Shown in pieces: positions 22,675-32,194 of a stretch of DNA of 46,018 bases; position 1 is the first letter of the stretch, and the number at the start of each line of letters is the position of its first letter. The position numbers and the translations under genes were made by a program. The DNA comes from Saprospiraceae bacterium (GTDB taxonomy: Bacteria; Bacteroidota; Bacteroidia; Chitinophagales; Saprospiraceae). The notes under the pieces were generated by a model. The model was not told where the DNA came from, did no database searches, and saw nothing but the letters and a program-made list of their open reading frames with translations. The DNA lies in assembly GCA_016787345.1 (NCBI GenBank), contig JAEUUU010000026.1, positions 1 through 46,018 on the forward strand. The letters run 5' to 3'.

Positions 22675-23820
22675 ATGAAAAAAGTAATGGTCACCGGCTG
22701 TTTTGATCTTTTGCACAGCGGTCATGTCGCGTTTTTGCGGGAAGCCGCCGCCCTCGGCGAGCTGCACGTGTGTATCGGCTCGGATGAAAATGTTTTCCAA
22801 CTCAAAGGCCGCTACCCCGTCAATCCCCAGACCGAACGCCGTTTTATGCTCGAAAACCTGGCTTGTGTCGCGTCCGTACGCGTCAATCAGGGCTTTGGCG
22901 TGCTCGATTTTACGGCCGAGCTCGACGAGGTGCAACCCGATATTTTTTTTGTCAATGAAGACGGCCATACCCCTGCAAAAGAAACCCTGCTGCACAGTCG
23001 GGGGATCGAATACGTCGTGTCGCGGCGCGCGCCTGCCGCCAACCTGCCCTCCCGAAGCACCACCGCCCTGCGCCTCGAATGCACCATCCCTTACCGCATC
23101 GACCTGGCCGGCGGCTGGCTCGACCAGCCCTGGGTGTCGAAACATTACCCCGGACCGGTGCTCACCGCGAGCATCGAGCCGACGCACGAATTCAACGACC
23201 GCAGCGGCATGGCTACCAGCACCCGCAAAAAAGCCATCGAATTGTGGCGCACCGCCCTGCCCGGCGGCGACCCAGCTCGTACGGCCAAAATCCTGTTCAG
23301 TTTTGAAAACCCGCCGGGCACCGACGAAGTCGCCGGCTCCCAGGATGCCATCGGAATCGTGTTTCCGGGCCTGAACAAACTGAATTATACGGGGCATTAC
23401 TGGCCGGAATCGATCGAAAGCTGGCACGACGAAGACACCCTGCGCTGGCTCGAAGAGCATATTTATCTGGTCACCCTCGGTCCGCGCGGCGCAGGCTATC
23501 AGGTACTTGCCGACACCCGCATCACGCCGGCCGGCGCCGAAGCGCTCGCCCGTGCCGCCGAAGATGCCTGGGCCGCCCTGCATAACCTCGACTTGCACTC
23601 GTTGGGCAACGCCGTGCGGCGTTCGTTCGAGGCACAAATTGCCATGTTTCCCAATATGGTCGATGCAGAAATCATGGATTTGATCGGTCAATACCGCGAT
23701 CAGGCACTGGGCTGGAAACTCAGCGGCGCGGGAGGCGGTGGATACCTGGTACTGGTCGCCGACAAACCCGTCGAGCGCGCCATTCAAATCAAAATCAGAC
23801 GGAAAGGCTGGGAAGATTGA
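22675..23820 (+). CDS. Fusion of nucleotidylyltransferase and GHMP-type sugar kinase
   Basis: A 381-residue two-domain protein. Residues 1 to about 130 are a cytidylyltransferase-like domain: TGCFDLLHSGHVAFL carries the HxGH nucleotide-binding motif, and SRRAPAANLPSRSTT is near its end. Residues of about 135-381 are a GHMP kinase: IPYRIDLAGGWLDQP is the N-terminal substrate/ATP motif and LSGAGGGGYLVLV the C-terminal glycine-rich motif. A sugar 1-kinase joined to a nucleotidylyltransferase would make an NDP-sugar or NDP-heptose in two steps, as Fkp (fucose) and HldE (heptose) do with other domain types or orders. The sugar is unknown. The central GHMP ATP loop (PxxxGLGSSA) is not obvious, so kinase activity is uncertain. 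Confidence 0.82.
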   Translation: MKKVMVTGCFDLLHSGHVAFLREAAALGELHVCIGSDENVFQLKGRYPVNPQTERRFMLENLACVASVRVNQGFGVLDFTAELDEVQPDIFFVNEDGHTPAKETLLHSRGIEYVVSRRAPAANLPSRSTTALRLECTIPYRIDLAGGWLDQPWVSKHYPGPVLTASIEPTHEFNDRSGMATSTRKKAIELWRTALPGGDPARTAKILFSFENPPGTDEVAGSQDAIGIVFPGLNKLNYTGHYWPESIESWHDEDTLRWLEEHIYLVTLGPRGAGYQVLADTRITPAGAEALARAAEDAWAALHNLDLHSLGNAVRRSFEAQIAMFPNMVDAEIMDLIGQYRDQALGWKLSGAGGGGYLVLVADKPVERAIQIKIRRKGWED

Positions 23821-23836
23821 GTCGTCGTCCTTTGAG

Positions 23837-23844
23837 TACCTTTG
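23837..23844 (+). promoter_or_regulatory. -7 element of the HemC-like gene
   Basis: TACCTTTG matches TAnnTTTG exactly; a TTG lies 17 bp upstream (23817-23819). The TTG start codon at 23865 is 20 bp downstream, which supports that start. Confidence 0.55.
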
Positions 23845-23864
23845 CCCGAAATTGATCTTTTACT

Positions 23865-24860
<996 letters not shown>

Positions 24861-24864
24861 GTAT

Positions 24865-26100
24865 TTAGTCGAGCTTGTATTTGATCGGCAGCGTGACCAT
24901 GCACTTGACCTTTTTGCCTTCGTGTTCACCGGGAATCCATTTGGGCATGGCACGGATAACGCGCACGGATTCTTCGATAAAGTCGGGGCGGTATTGGTCG
25001 CGCAGTTCGGCTTTGGGGCCGACTTTGCCGATGCTGCCGTCTTCATTGACGACAAATTCCATCACCACCATGGCTTCGGCCTTGTCGAGGCGGGCTTGCG
25101 GCGGGTAGCGGAGATTGCCGATCAGGAACTTCATCAAAGCGTCTCGGCCGCCGGGGAACTCGGGCATTTTTTCACAAGTCGTGAGCACAGTATTGTCTTT
25201 GGCTGGCGGTGCGCCGGTTGTCTGAGCCATTACCGGCGCTTGCTGGAACAAAAAGGCGAGCAGCAGAAAAACCGGCAGCATCAGGCCGTATTGAAGGCCG
25301 CGAACAGGTTCGGAGGATTTTTTCGTAAGCATAATGAGTCGTTGTTTGAGTGGTGATTGATAGAAGTGGTGAACAAAAGATACCGTACGGACGATTTGCG
25401 CTTGCTGAAGCAATAATAAACCATATTGGCGGCGGCCCGACTGACCGGCTGCGGAAGCGTCGGCCAGGTATTCGTGTACTTCGCGGAGCGATTTCCGGTA
25501 CCAATGGGCCAGCGGATGGAACCAGAATACAATGCAAAAAATCTCGGTAAATAATACGTCGACCGAATGCCCGTCGCGGGCGTGTGCCAGCTCGTGGGCC
25601 AGGATGGCTTGCTGATCCGGTTCGTTGTCGTGAAAATCGAGGGGGACGAAAACCCAGTGGAAAAAGGAGAAAGGCATACTCACGGCTTGTGACCGGATTA
25701 AGACGCCGAAACCGGGCAAAGTCTCCCGACAGGCCGTTTGGCCCAGCCAGTAAAGCCGCCCCAGCCCCAACAACATGCGGGAAAAAGCCAGGGCCACACC
25801 CGCTCCATACAACCAGCCGAGTGCCTGAACGATTGTAAAACTGCCGCCGGTACCGGGAACTGCCGCTTCGCCGATCGTGACTTCGGGCAGGGCCAGTCCA
25901 GCCAGCACAGGCGTACCCGCGGCAGGAGAAAGGGCAGGCCAAAAAGGCAATATGGCGCCGGCAAACAGGCTGAACAGGAGATAGACGCGATTGAGCTGGA
26001 AAAACGTCTCCCGCGCAAACAAGTAACGGTACAGCAGCGCTAACACGCCCCAGGCAAAGCTGAGCTGGACAACGTAGAGGAGAATGGCAGGCAGGCTCAT
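24865..26100 (-). CDS. BlaR1-like M56 peptidase with C-terminal TonB domain
   Basis: A 411-residue membrane protein. Four hydrophobic segments frame a cytoplasmic zinc metallopeptidase domain with HELAH at residues 169-173 and a downstream glutamate (EVHEYLAD). After the fourth segment (LMLPVFLLLAFLFQQ) comes a periplasmic TonB C-terminal-like domain (PEFPGGRDALMKFL, then the MVVMEFVVNEDGSIG and MPKWIPG motifs). In classical BlaR1 a penicillin-binding sensor sits there; Bacteroidota often carry this TonB version. By family logic it cleaves or relieves the BlaI-type repressor encoded just upstream. The start overlaps the repressor stop (ATGA), so the two are translationally coupled. Confidence 0.93.
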   Translation of the reverse strand: MSLPAILLYVVQLSFAWGVLALLYRYLFARETFFQLNRVYLLFSLFAGAILPFWPALSPAAGTPVLAGLALPEVTIGEAAVPGTGGSFTIVQALGWLYGAGVALAFSRMLLGLGRLYWLGQTACRETLPGFGVLIRSQAVSMPFSFFHWVFVPLDFHDNEPDQQAILAHELAHARDGHSVDVLFTEIFCIVFWFHPLAHWYRKSLREVHEYLADASAAGQSGRRQYGLLLLQQAQIVRTVSFVHHFYQSPLKQRLIMLTKKSSEPVRGLQYGLMLPVFLLLAFLFQQAPVMAQTTGAPPAKDNTVLTTCEKMPEFPGGRDALMKFLIGNLRYPPQARLDKAEAMVVMEFVVNEDGSIGKVGPKAELRDQYRPDFIEESVRVIRAMPKWIPGEHEGKKVKCMVTLPIKYKLD

Positions 26101-26477
26101 AATTGTTCCAGTTTTTTTAGAATGTCCTGCAAATCGCGCTCATTCAGCCGCTTGTCTTCCACCAGATGCGACACCAGGCGCGATACCGAGCCGTCGAAAT
26201 AGTTGTGCAAAACATCCGTCAGTGAATTTCGGGCGTAATCTTCTTTTGGTATCAGAGGAAAATATTCGTGGGTTTTACCATAGGCTTTATGTCCGACGAA
26301 GCCCTTTTTTTCCAAAATACGCACCACACTCGACACCGTCGAATGCGGCGGCTTGGGCTCTTCCAGGCGTTCCAGCAATTCGCTTACGGTGGCGCGGCCG
26401 GCTTCCCAAAGGAGCCGCATCATCTCTTCTTCTGTCTTGGTCAGTTTTTGCATGGCAACCGATGTTTTTGACATCAC
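26097..26477 (-). CDS. BlaI/MecI/CopY family transcriptional repressor
   Basis: A 126-residue winged-helix repressor. The DNA-binding part (LTKTEEEMMRLLWEAG...TVSELLERL...STVSSVVRILEKKGFVGHK) matches the BlaI/MecI family, as does the helical C-terminal dimer domain. MecI/BlaI sites are TACA-N2-TGTA; TACATTTGTA lies 3 bp upstream of the first ATG, on the promoter. The frame has start choices at residue 1, 2 or 9 (MQKLTKTEEE); the last would leave a longer leader. It is co-transcribed with the M56/TonB gene. Confidence 0.93.
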   Translation of the reverse strand: MMSKTSVAMQKLTKTEEEMMRLLWEAGRATVSELLERLEEPKPPHSTVSSVVRILEKKGFVGHKAYGKTHEYFPLIPKEDYARNSLTDVLHNYFDGSVSRLVSHLVEDKRLNERDLQDILKKLEQL

Positions 26478-26479
26478 GA

Positions 26480-26512
26480 TACAAATGTATAGCGCCCTTT
26501 TTGGCTATGCAA
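26480..26512 (-). promoter_or_regulatory. BlaI-type operator fused to the promoter of the repressor operon
   Basis: Read on the minus strand, TTG (26512-26510), a 20-bp spacer and TACATTTG (26489-26482) form a promoter with an exact -7 match. The MecI/BlaI operator TACATTTGTA (26489-26480) contains that -7 box, so repressor binding would directly exclude polymerase. Confidence 0.8.
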
Positions 26513-26521
26513 CTTTTTTTT

Positions 26522-26547
26522 ACGTTTTTTAACGTAATAATACGTTA
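26522..26547. promoter_or_regulatory. Phased ACGT sites upstream of the blaI-like promoter
   Basis: ACGT occurs at 26522, 26532 and 26542, exactly 10 bp apart, inside overlapping inverted repeats (ACGTT-N4-AACGT and TAACGTA-N4-TACGTTA). It lies just upstream of the -33 box in an AT-rich stretch. A second regulator site is possible. Confidence 0.5.
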
Positions 26548-26592
26548 TAAAGCACTAATAAACTGAAAATCAATAGTTTAAAATCCATCCCT

Positions 26593-26624
26593 TCAAATCC
26601 CCGCATCCTCAAATCCTCGCATCC
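26593..26624. repeat. Two 16-bp tandem units after the OmpA-family gene
   Basis: TCAAATCCCCGCATCC followed by TCAAATCCTCGCATCC, one difference, ending directly at the OmpA-family stop codon (26625). Confidence 0.7.
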
Positions 26625-27746
26625 TCATTTTTTCACCACCACAAACTCTACCCTTCTGTTCTGCGCCCGGCCTTCGTCGGTATCGTTGGTGGCGACGGGC
26701 TGGCCTTCACCCATACCCCGGAAGCGCAGTCGGGCGGCGGCGATCTTGTTGTCGCGCAGGTAATTGACCACGGCCTGTGCGCGGCGGCGGGAGAGGTCGA
26801 GGTTGTATTCGTCGGCGCCCAGGTTGTCGGTATGCCCCACGATTTCGATCACCAGCGTCGGGTTGGCGCGCATGATCCGGAGCAGTTTGTCGAGTTCGAC
26901 GTAGGAGCGGGGCATCAGTTCGTCGCGGTCGAATTCGAAGTAGATGTTTTTGAGCGCGATGGTTTTGCCGGGTTCGAGTGTTTGTTTGCTCAGGTCGTCG
27001 GGTTTGACTGGCACGGGCAGGTAGGGCGGCGATTTGCGCACCAGCACGTCGTCGATGTAATAATAGGCGTAGTTGTAGGCATCGTCGGTGAGGGCATGCG
27101 ACTGGGTGCTTTCGTCGTCGCTGAAATTGCCGAGCAGAATATAGTTCGCTTCGTATTTGGCTTTAAAATAGCCACTCACCTTGATCCATTTACCCTCGGG
27201 CGCGGTAATGAGGTTATCGGCGCGCACCTGGGCTTCGCGCACCAGCAGTTCGTCGGTGGTACGGCGTATTTCGCTGACGGAGAAATAGGCGCCCAGGTTG
27301 TTGATGTGCAGGGAGCGTTTCATCGGGCACACCCAAAACTCGACGTAATAGGTCTGACCGATCACCAGGGGTTCGGCCAGCTGTATTTCGATGAATTCGC
27401 GGCAATGCGGTTTGCCGTTGGTGCAACCGAAGATGGTCAGCCCGGCCATCGCTTTTCCGCCGTGCGGGGTTTGTTTGCCGAAGCCTTTTTCCGCCCAGTC
27501 GGCCGGTACGCGTACGCCAGGACCGTACACATCGGGGCTGGCGGTGGTCGCGCTGAACCAGTACTTGACCACCCGTCCGAAATCGGCGCCCTTGTAGGTC
27601 CAGCCTACGGGCGGATTGGCAAAGCGTTCAAAACCCGGGTTGGGCACGATATTGGCGCCGGCAGCCGGTGGTTTTTGGGCCGACAGTATCATGCTGTACA
27701 ACGCCAGCAAGAACACAAATGGCAGGGTGCGGGGGAAAAAAGTCAT
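26625..27746 (-). CDS. OmpA family protein with N-terminal carbohydrate-binding-like domain
   Basis: A 373-residue exported protein. ATG 27746 starts a signal peptide (MTFFPRTLPFVFLLALYSMILSAQ); the 73 residues before it in the open frame are not signal-like and were dropped. Residues of about 30-240 form a beta-sandwich-like module (NIVPNPGFERF ... YYVEFWVCP ... YYYIDDVLV), similar in outline to carbohydrate-binding jelly rolls. The last 115 residues are an OmpA C-terminal domain (YFEFDRDEL ... VGHTDNLGADEYN, LSRRRAQAV, GMGEGQPVATN, NRRVEF) that binds peptidoglycan through an Asp and an Arg. It probably links the outer membrane or a surface glycan to the wall. Confidence 0.92.
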   Translation of the reverse strand: MTFFPRTLPFVFLLALYSMILSAQKPPAAGANIVPNPGFERFANPPVGWTYKGADFGRVVKYWFSATTASPDVYGPGVRVPADWAEKGFGKQTPHGGKAMAGLTIFGCTNGKPHCREFIEIQLAEPLVIGQTYYVEFWVCPMKRSLHINNLGAYFSVSEIRRTTDELLVREAQVRADNLITAPEGKWIKVSGYFKAKYEANYILLGNFSDDESTQSHALTDDAYNYAYYYIDDVLVRKSPPYLPVPVKPDDLSKQTLEPGKTIALKNIYFEFDRDELMPRSYVELDKLLRIMRANPTLVIEIVGHTDNLGADEYNLDLSRRRAQAVVNYLRDNKIAAARLRFRGMGEGQPVATNDTDEGRAQNRRVEFVVVKK

Positions 27747-28057
27747 GTTTAGTCGAATGGGTCGGCGCAAAAGCAGCCGGCGGCCTCCAAATAATGTTTT
27801 AACCGAAGGATAAATTTTCAGGGTCGCAAAAATCTTGTTTGGCCAATCGGCAGATTCCGGCCTGCTACTTACTTTTGCAGGGCCAATTTCGGCGACACTC
27901 TCCTTATTGACCAAAGTTACCGGTCTTTTTCTCCCCGATAACAATAATCCGTTTGCCGTTGGCAAGGCTTTTGCTCGAAGCCCATTCCTTCAAGCGGTTG
28001 TCTTATCAGATCCCGGACAACCAACCCAATCACTGATTTATAAAAATTGAATTTACC
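27747..28057. other. 311-bp divergent intergenic region
   Basis: No gene is supported here; short open frames have no recognisable features. An exact -7 box for ugd (TACTTTTG) lies at 27870-27877 without a well-spaced -33, which would give a leader of about 170 nt. On the minus side, towards the OmpA-family gene, no exact -7 match was found. Confidence 0.5.
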
Positions 28058-29401
28058 ATGAACATTGCAGTTGTAGGAACCGGTTACGTCGGTTTGGTCA
28101 CGGGCACCTGTTTTGCCGAAACGGGCAACAACGTCATTTGCGTCGATAACAACGAAAAAAAAGTACGCCGCCTGCAAGCCGGCGAAATACCCATTTTCGA
28201 ACCAGGCCTCGATGTATTGTTTGACCGCAATACCAAAGAAGGCCGCCTGCATTTCACGACCAACCTGAAAGAAGCGGTCGACGCCAGCCAGATCATCTTC
28301 CTGGCCCTGCCCACCCCGCCGGGCGAAGACGGCTCTGCCGACCTTTCCTACATCCTCGGCGTGGCACGCGATCTGGGGCATATCGTTACCGACTACAAAG
28401 TGATCGTCGACAAAAGCACCGTTCCGGTGGGCACCGCAGAAAAAGTCGCCGCCATACTGGCCGAACGCCTGCCGAAAAAACTGTTCGACGTAGTGTCGAA
28501 CCCCGAATTCCTGCGCGAAGGCGTGGCCGTGGAAGACTTCATGAAACCCGATCGCGTCGTGATCGGCACCCGCAGCGACCGGGCGCAGAAAGTGATGCGC
28601 CAGCTCTACGAACCCTTCGTGCGCCAGGGCAACCCCATCTTTTTTATGGACGAGCGCTCGGCCGAACTCACCAAATACGCCGCCAACGCCTACCTCGCCA
28701 TGCGCATCTCCTTCATGAACGAGATCGCCAACCTCTGCGAAAAAGTCGGCGCCAACGTCGACCAGGTACGCATCGGCATAGGCAGCGACAGTCGCATCGG
28801 CAAACGCTTCCTGTTTCCGGGCATCGGCTACGGCGGCTCCTGCTTCCCGAAAGACGTACAGGCCCTGGGCAAAACTGCTTCAACCTTCTCCTATGATTTC
28901 AAAATCCTGAAATCCGTGATGAAGGTCAACAGCACCCAGAAAACCCTGTTGACCAAAAAGATTAAAAAATACTACGGCAACAACCTCGAAGGCCGTACGA
29001 TCGGGGTGTGGGGACTGGCGTTCAAACCCAATACCGACGACATCCGCGAGGCGCCGGCCCTGATCATCATCGAAGAACTGCTGGCCCTCGGCGCCCGCGT
29101 GCAGGCATTCGACCCCGAGGCCATGCCCAACGTACGCGCCCAGTTCGGCGACCGCATCCGCTACGCCGACAGCATGTACGACGCCCTGCAAGGCGCCGAC
29201 TGCCTGGCCGTCATGACCGAGTGGAACGAATTCCGCAGCCCCGATTTCGATCAGATCAAACGCCTGTTGCAGGAACCTGTCATCTTCGACGGCCGCAACC
29301 TGTACGACCTGGATCAGATGAAAGGTCTGGGCTTCCATTATGAAAGTATCGGACGGCCGAAGGTGAAGACGAAGAAGCGGATAGCCGCCACGAAAGGTTG
29401 A
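28058..29401 (+). CDS. ugd: UDP-glucose 6-dehydrogenase
   Basis: A 447-residue NAD-dependent enzyme that oxidises UDP-glucose to UDP-glucuronate for capsule, exopolysaccharide or envelope sugars. It opens with the Rossmann motif VGTGYVGLVTG. The catalytic cysteine is Cys262 in YGGSCFPKD, the central FxxExxxN-type helix region is present (AELTKYAANAYLA), and the C-terminal UDP-binding domain has GLAFKPNTDDIREAP. Length is normal for the family. UDP-mannose/UDP-ManNAc dehydrogenases are related, but the GSCFPKD context favours Ugd. It is monocistronic in this window. Confidence 0.95.
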   Translation: MNIAVVGTGYVGLVTGTCFAETGNNVICVDNNEKKVRRLQAGEIPIFEPGLDVLFDRNTKEGRLHFTTNLKEAVDASQIIFLALPTPPGEDGSADLSYILGVARDLGHIVTDYKVIVDKSTVPVGTAEKVAAILAERLPKKLFDVVSNPEFLREGVAVEDFMKPDRVVIGTRSDRAQKVMRQLYEPFVRQGNPIFFMDERSAELTKYAANAYLAMRISFMNEIANLCEKVGANVDQVRIGIGSDSRIGKRFLFPGIGYGGSCFPKDVQALGKTASTFSYDFKILKSVMKVNSTQKTLLTKKIKKYYGNNLEGRTIGVWGLAFKPNTDDIREAPALIIIEELLALGARVQAFDPEAMPNVRAQFGDRIRYADSMYDALQGADCLAVMTEWNEFRSPDFDQIKRLLQEPVIFDGRNLYDLDQMKGLGFHYESIGRPKVKTKKRIAATKG

Positions 29402-29495
29402 GCAAGACTACTGAGCCGGCTTCGTAAATTTGTTTGCAAACTAACTGCAACGGACCTTTCGTTTATTGTGATATTTTGCATCAACGCACCCTCTC

Positions 29496-30425
29496 ATGGC
29501 TCAAATCAGCTGGCTCTACCTCGACAATGCCGGCGGCCGCCACCGCGTCGGGTTGTATCACGGCGACCGCAGCGGTCACCTGATGATTCACTGCGACATG
29601 CGGGTGATGCAAATCGACTTTGCCGTCAAAGAAACCCGGACCTACTCTTTCTTCATCGAAGACGAATTGTGCGAAGTGGGCATTTACAAGGAAAAAGACG
29701 GCTACTCCTACGATTTTCAGGTCAATAAACAGGTCGACACCCCCCGCAACCGCCTGCGCCGCGCCGAGGAAAAACGCAACCGGGGCTATATGGCCGCCCT
29801 GATCGCCGGACTGGTGCTGGTAATCGCCGCCGGCTTTTTTGTCCTGAAAGGGTATAAAAATGAACAAGACCTGAAACGCCGTGCCAGCATGGGCATTTTC
29901 AATAAAATCGACGGAGAAACGGCGCAACGGCTCAATCTGGAAGGCAAGGAAGCCGTGGCCAGCCTGTTTATCGTGGAAGAAAACCGGCAGCGAAAAGTCT
30001 TTTACACCTTTACCACGGCCGACAGCCTGCGCTTCACGGCTAAAATGACAGTGCCGGATACCGGCCTGATCATGCTGCCCACCGGCTTCCCGCTGCGCGA
30101 CCGCGACGCCTTCACCATTCGCTACCTGCCCGCGGCCCCGCAGACCAATCAACTGGATTTTCACCGTCCTTCGGAAGAAACCATCGAAAGTTACCTGCGA
30201 CTGGCTGCCGAAACGGAAGCCCGCGCCCACCCCGAGCATACCCTCGATTACAGCGTCTGCCTGGCCCAACTGGTGCTGTTTGAAAAAGGCTGGCGCAGCC
30301 TGGCCGATCTGATTTTTCAGCACAGCCGACCGGAAGACAACAAACGAAACAACAGCGATTCCTATCTGCGGCTGATCCGCGATCCGGATTTTACCAATGC
30401 GTTGCGGCGGCGTTGCCAGGGGTAG
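29496..30425 (+). CDS. Single-pass membrane protein of unknown function
   Basis: A 309-residue protein. Residues 1-85 form a small beta-rich cytoplasmic domain (WLYLDNAGGRHRVGLYHGD...LMIHC), followed by a basic stretch (RNRLRRAEEKRNR) and one membrane helix at about residues 98-117 (MAALIAGLVLVIAAGFFVLKG). By the positive-inside rule the remaining 190 residues would be outside the membrane. No family is recognised; the pattern resembles hypothetical proteins of Saprospiria. A -7 match TAAATTTG lies at 29425-29432, with TTG 24 bp upstream (a longer spacer than usual). Confidence 0.75.
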   Translation: MAQISWLYLDNAGGRHRVGLYHGDRSGHLMIHCDMRVMQIDFAVKETRTYSFFIEDELCEVGIYKEKDGYSYDFQVNKQVDTPRNRLRRAEEKRNRGYMAALIAGLVLVIAAGFFVLKGYKNEQDLKRRASMGIFNKIDGETAQRLNLEGKEAVASLFIVEENRQRKVFYTFTTADSLRFTAKMTVPDTGLIMLPTGFPLRDRDAFTIRYLPAAPQTNQLDFHRPSEETIESYLRLAAETEARAHPEHTLDYSVCLAQLVLFEKGWRSLADLIFQHSRPEDNKRNNSDSYLRLIRDPDFTNALRRRCQG

Positions 30426-30436
30426 GATGGCACACA

Positions 30437-32128
30437 CTACTCTTTCTTCTTCTTCCCCGACGACTCCTCCAGATCAACCTCCACTTCCACTTCCCAATTG
30501 GCGCGCAGCGCTTCGAGTTTGCGGGTCAGCACCACCTCGGGCTGCTGACGCAGACTGAACCGGCCGGGGTCCCAGCGGCCGTTGCCGTTGCGGTCTTCAA
30601 CGATTCGAACGGTGTAGGCCACCGCCGGCAGATTGGGAAAACTGAGCCGTTGTTCGCGCGATTCGGCCACGAAACGGCGCTCCTGATCCACGGTTTTGCC
30701 ATCGAGGATTTGCACCACGTAGGGCATGTCGTATTTCAGGTTTTTGACACTCAGGGCCAGCGAACCGAGTTGTTTTTCGGGCGTCACCAGCAGGGTTCGT
30801 TCGAGCGTATCGGTATTCGTCACACCGAAAAAATCGGTGACCGCGCCAGGTAGCAGCAACAGTTGATAATTTTTGCCCGGCTGCCAGCTTACGCCGCCAA
30901 GTTGCAGGCGAAGCGGCGACAAACTGTCGAGTGTAACAGTGAAATTGCTGACCCGCACCGTGTCGTATGAGAGGCGCCAGAACGCGGTATCGAAACTTTG
31001 CCAGGGTGTATTGAAAGGCAACAGGACCGTCCGGAAGGGATTGACCGGCACGGCTTTGGTTTGTCTGGTCACCGGCGGAGGCGCGGGCTGATTGGGTTTG
31101 GGCGAGCGATTGGCCGGCGCCGCGGCATCGCCCCAGGCCACCCGGTGATTTTTCAAAAAATCTTCTCTCGACAGGCCTTTGACCTGCACCGTATCCTTGC
31201 CGACGATCAGGCGCCAGCTGCCCCCGGCCTCCGGGCGGTCGTACCACACCGTGAGCGAGTCGCTGATACGTTCGATCTGCAAACGCACGCCGGCTGTATC
31301 CGGTGCGATATTCGGCAGACTGTCGAGCGGCGCCGCAAAACCGAGTTTGACCCGTCCGTAGCGGTTGGCGTCGCGCTGGGCAAGCCGCTGGCGTGGCGTT
31401 TCTTTGGACATTTTCAGGGTCAGAAATTGTCGGGTGGAATCATTCAGCGTAATCAGGGTATCCGGAAAGCCGATGCGTTCGCTGAGCGGATTCCATTTCA
31501 ATTTGGCGTTATCGACCGCCTCCACGGCTACGCAGCGGAAGGTACCGGCTTTAACATTCTGAATGGTAAACTGCCCGGATTTGTCGGTGTAGGCAAAATA
31601 ATAGGGCAGTTCTTTCTGAATGGCTGTGTCGGCGAGGTTTTCGTACAGCATCACCGCCGCGTTTTCGATCAGATCGCCGGTAAAGGCGTCGCTGACGCGG
31701 CCCGAGAGCGTCAGACTGTCGATATGGTCGCCAGTCGCGAACACAAACCGCAGGTCTTTGGCGGGGTTGTTTTCGTGCAAATCCTGCACGGCCGTACCGA
31801 AATTGATGGTGTAGGTCGTATTGGGGCGCAGCACTTCGTCTTTGTCCAGTTTGACCGTCACGGTGCGGCCTTTGAGGCTGATGTCGGGGCGTTTTTGCAA
31901 GGGCGGCGATACGATCACCTGATTGGCGGCATCTTTGAGCACGACCCATTCATCGAAAGTCAGGTCGATGCGGCGGGGATTGAAGCGGGTCGACAGGTTG
32001 CGGGTGCTGCGCAGGGTATCGACCCGCGGCGGCTGGCTGTCTTTGGGGCCGCCTTCGGGCGCCACCGGCCGGGCACAGGCAAACAGTACAGCGGCAAGGC
32101 CGATAAAGAGGATAAAACGAGTATTCAT
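30437..32128 (-). CDS. Lipoprotein with Ig-like (Big_5) domain
   Basis: A 563-residue lipoprotein. The start at 32128 gives a leader with a lipobox (AAVLFAC) and the common Bacteroidota follow-on RPVAPEGGPKDSQPP. Residues of about 30-135 are a Big_5-type Ig-like domain (FNPRRIDLTFDEWVVLKD...LRPNTTYTINFG...LRFVFATGD). A second region (LTLSGRVSDAFTGDLIENAAVMLYE) resembles a carboxypeptidase regulatory-like fold. The end is Glu- and Lys-rich (EVEVDLEESSGKKKKE). Proteins of this layout are widespread, conserved and uncharacterised in Bacteroidota. An earlier start at 32146 would add six residues before the signal and is unlikely. Confidence 0.87.
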   Translation of the reverse strand: MNTRFILFIGLAAVLFACARPVAPEGGPKDSQPPRVDTLRSTRNLSTRFNPRRIDLTFDEWVVLKDAANQVIVSPPLQKRPDISLKGRTVTVKLDKDEVLRPNTTYTINFGTAVQDLHENNPAKDLRFVFATGDHIDSLTLSGRVSDAFTGDLIENAAVMLYENLADTAIQKELPYYFAYTDKSGQFTIQNVKAGTFRCVAVEAVDNAKLKWNPLSERIGFPDTLITLNDSTRQFLTLKMSKETPRQRLAQRDANRYGRVKLGFAAPLDSLPNIAPDTAGVRLQIERISDSLTVWYDRPEAGGSWRLIVGKDTVQVKGLSREDFLKNHRVAWGDAAAPANRSPKPNQPAPPPVTRQTKAVPVNPFRTVLLPFNTPWQSFDTAFWRLSYDTVRVSNFTVTLDSLSPLRLQLGGVSWQPGKNYQLLLLPGAVTDFFGVTNTDTLERTLLVTPEKQLGSLALSVKNLKYDMPYVVQILDGKTVDQERRFVAESREQRLSFPNLPAVAYTVRIVEDRNGNGRWDPGRFSLRQQPEVVLTRKLEALRANWEVEVEVDLEESSGKKKKE

Positions 32129-32194
32129 GCGTCGGAGAGGGGGCAAAGGTAGGGCGCAAACGACAAAACGCGGCGGATATCCGGAGGGCTGCCT

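Noticed and set aside
27835-28050. 71-codon frame upstream of ugd
   Set aside because: It has no recognisable motif or good start context and overlaps the likely promoter and leader.
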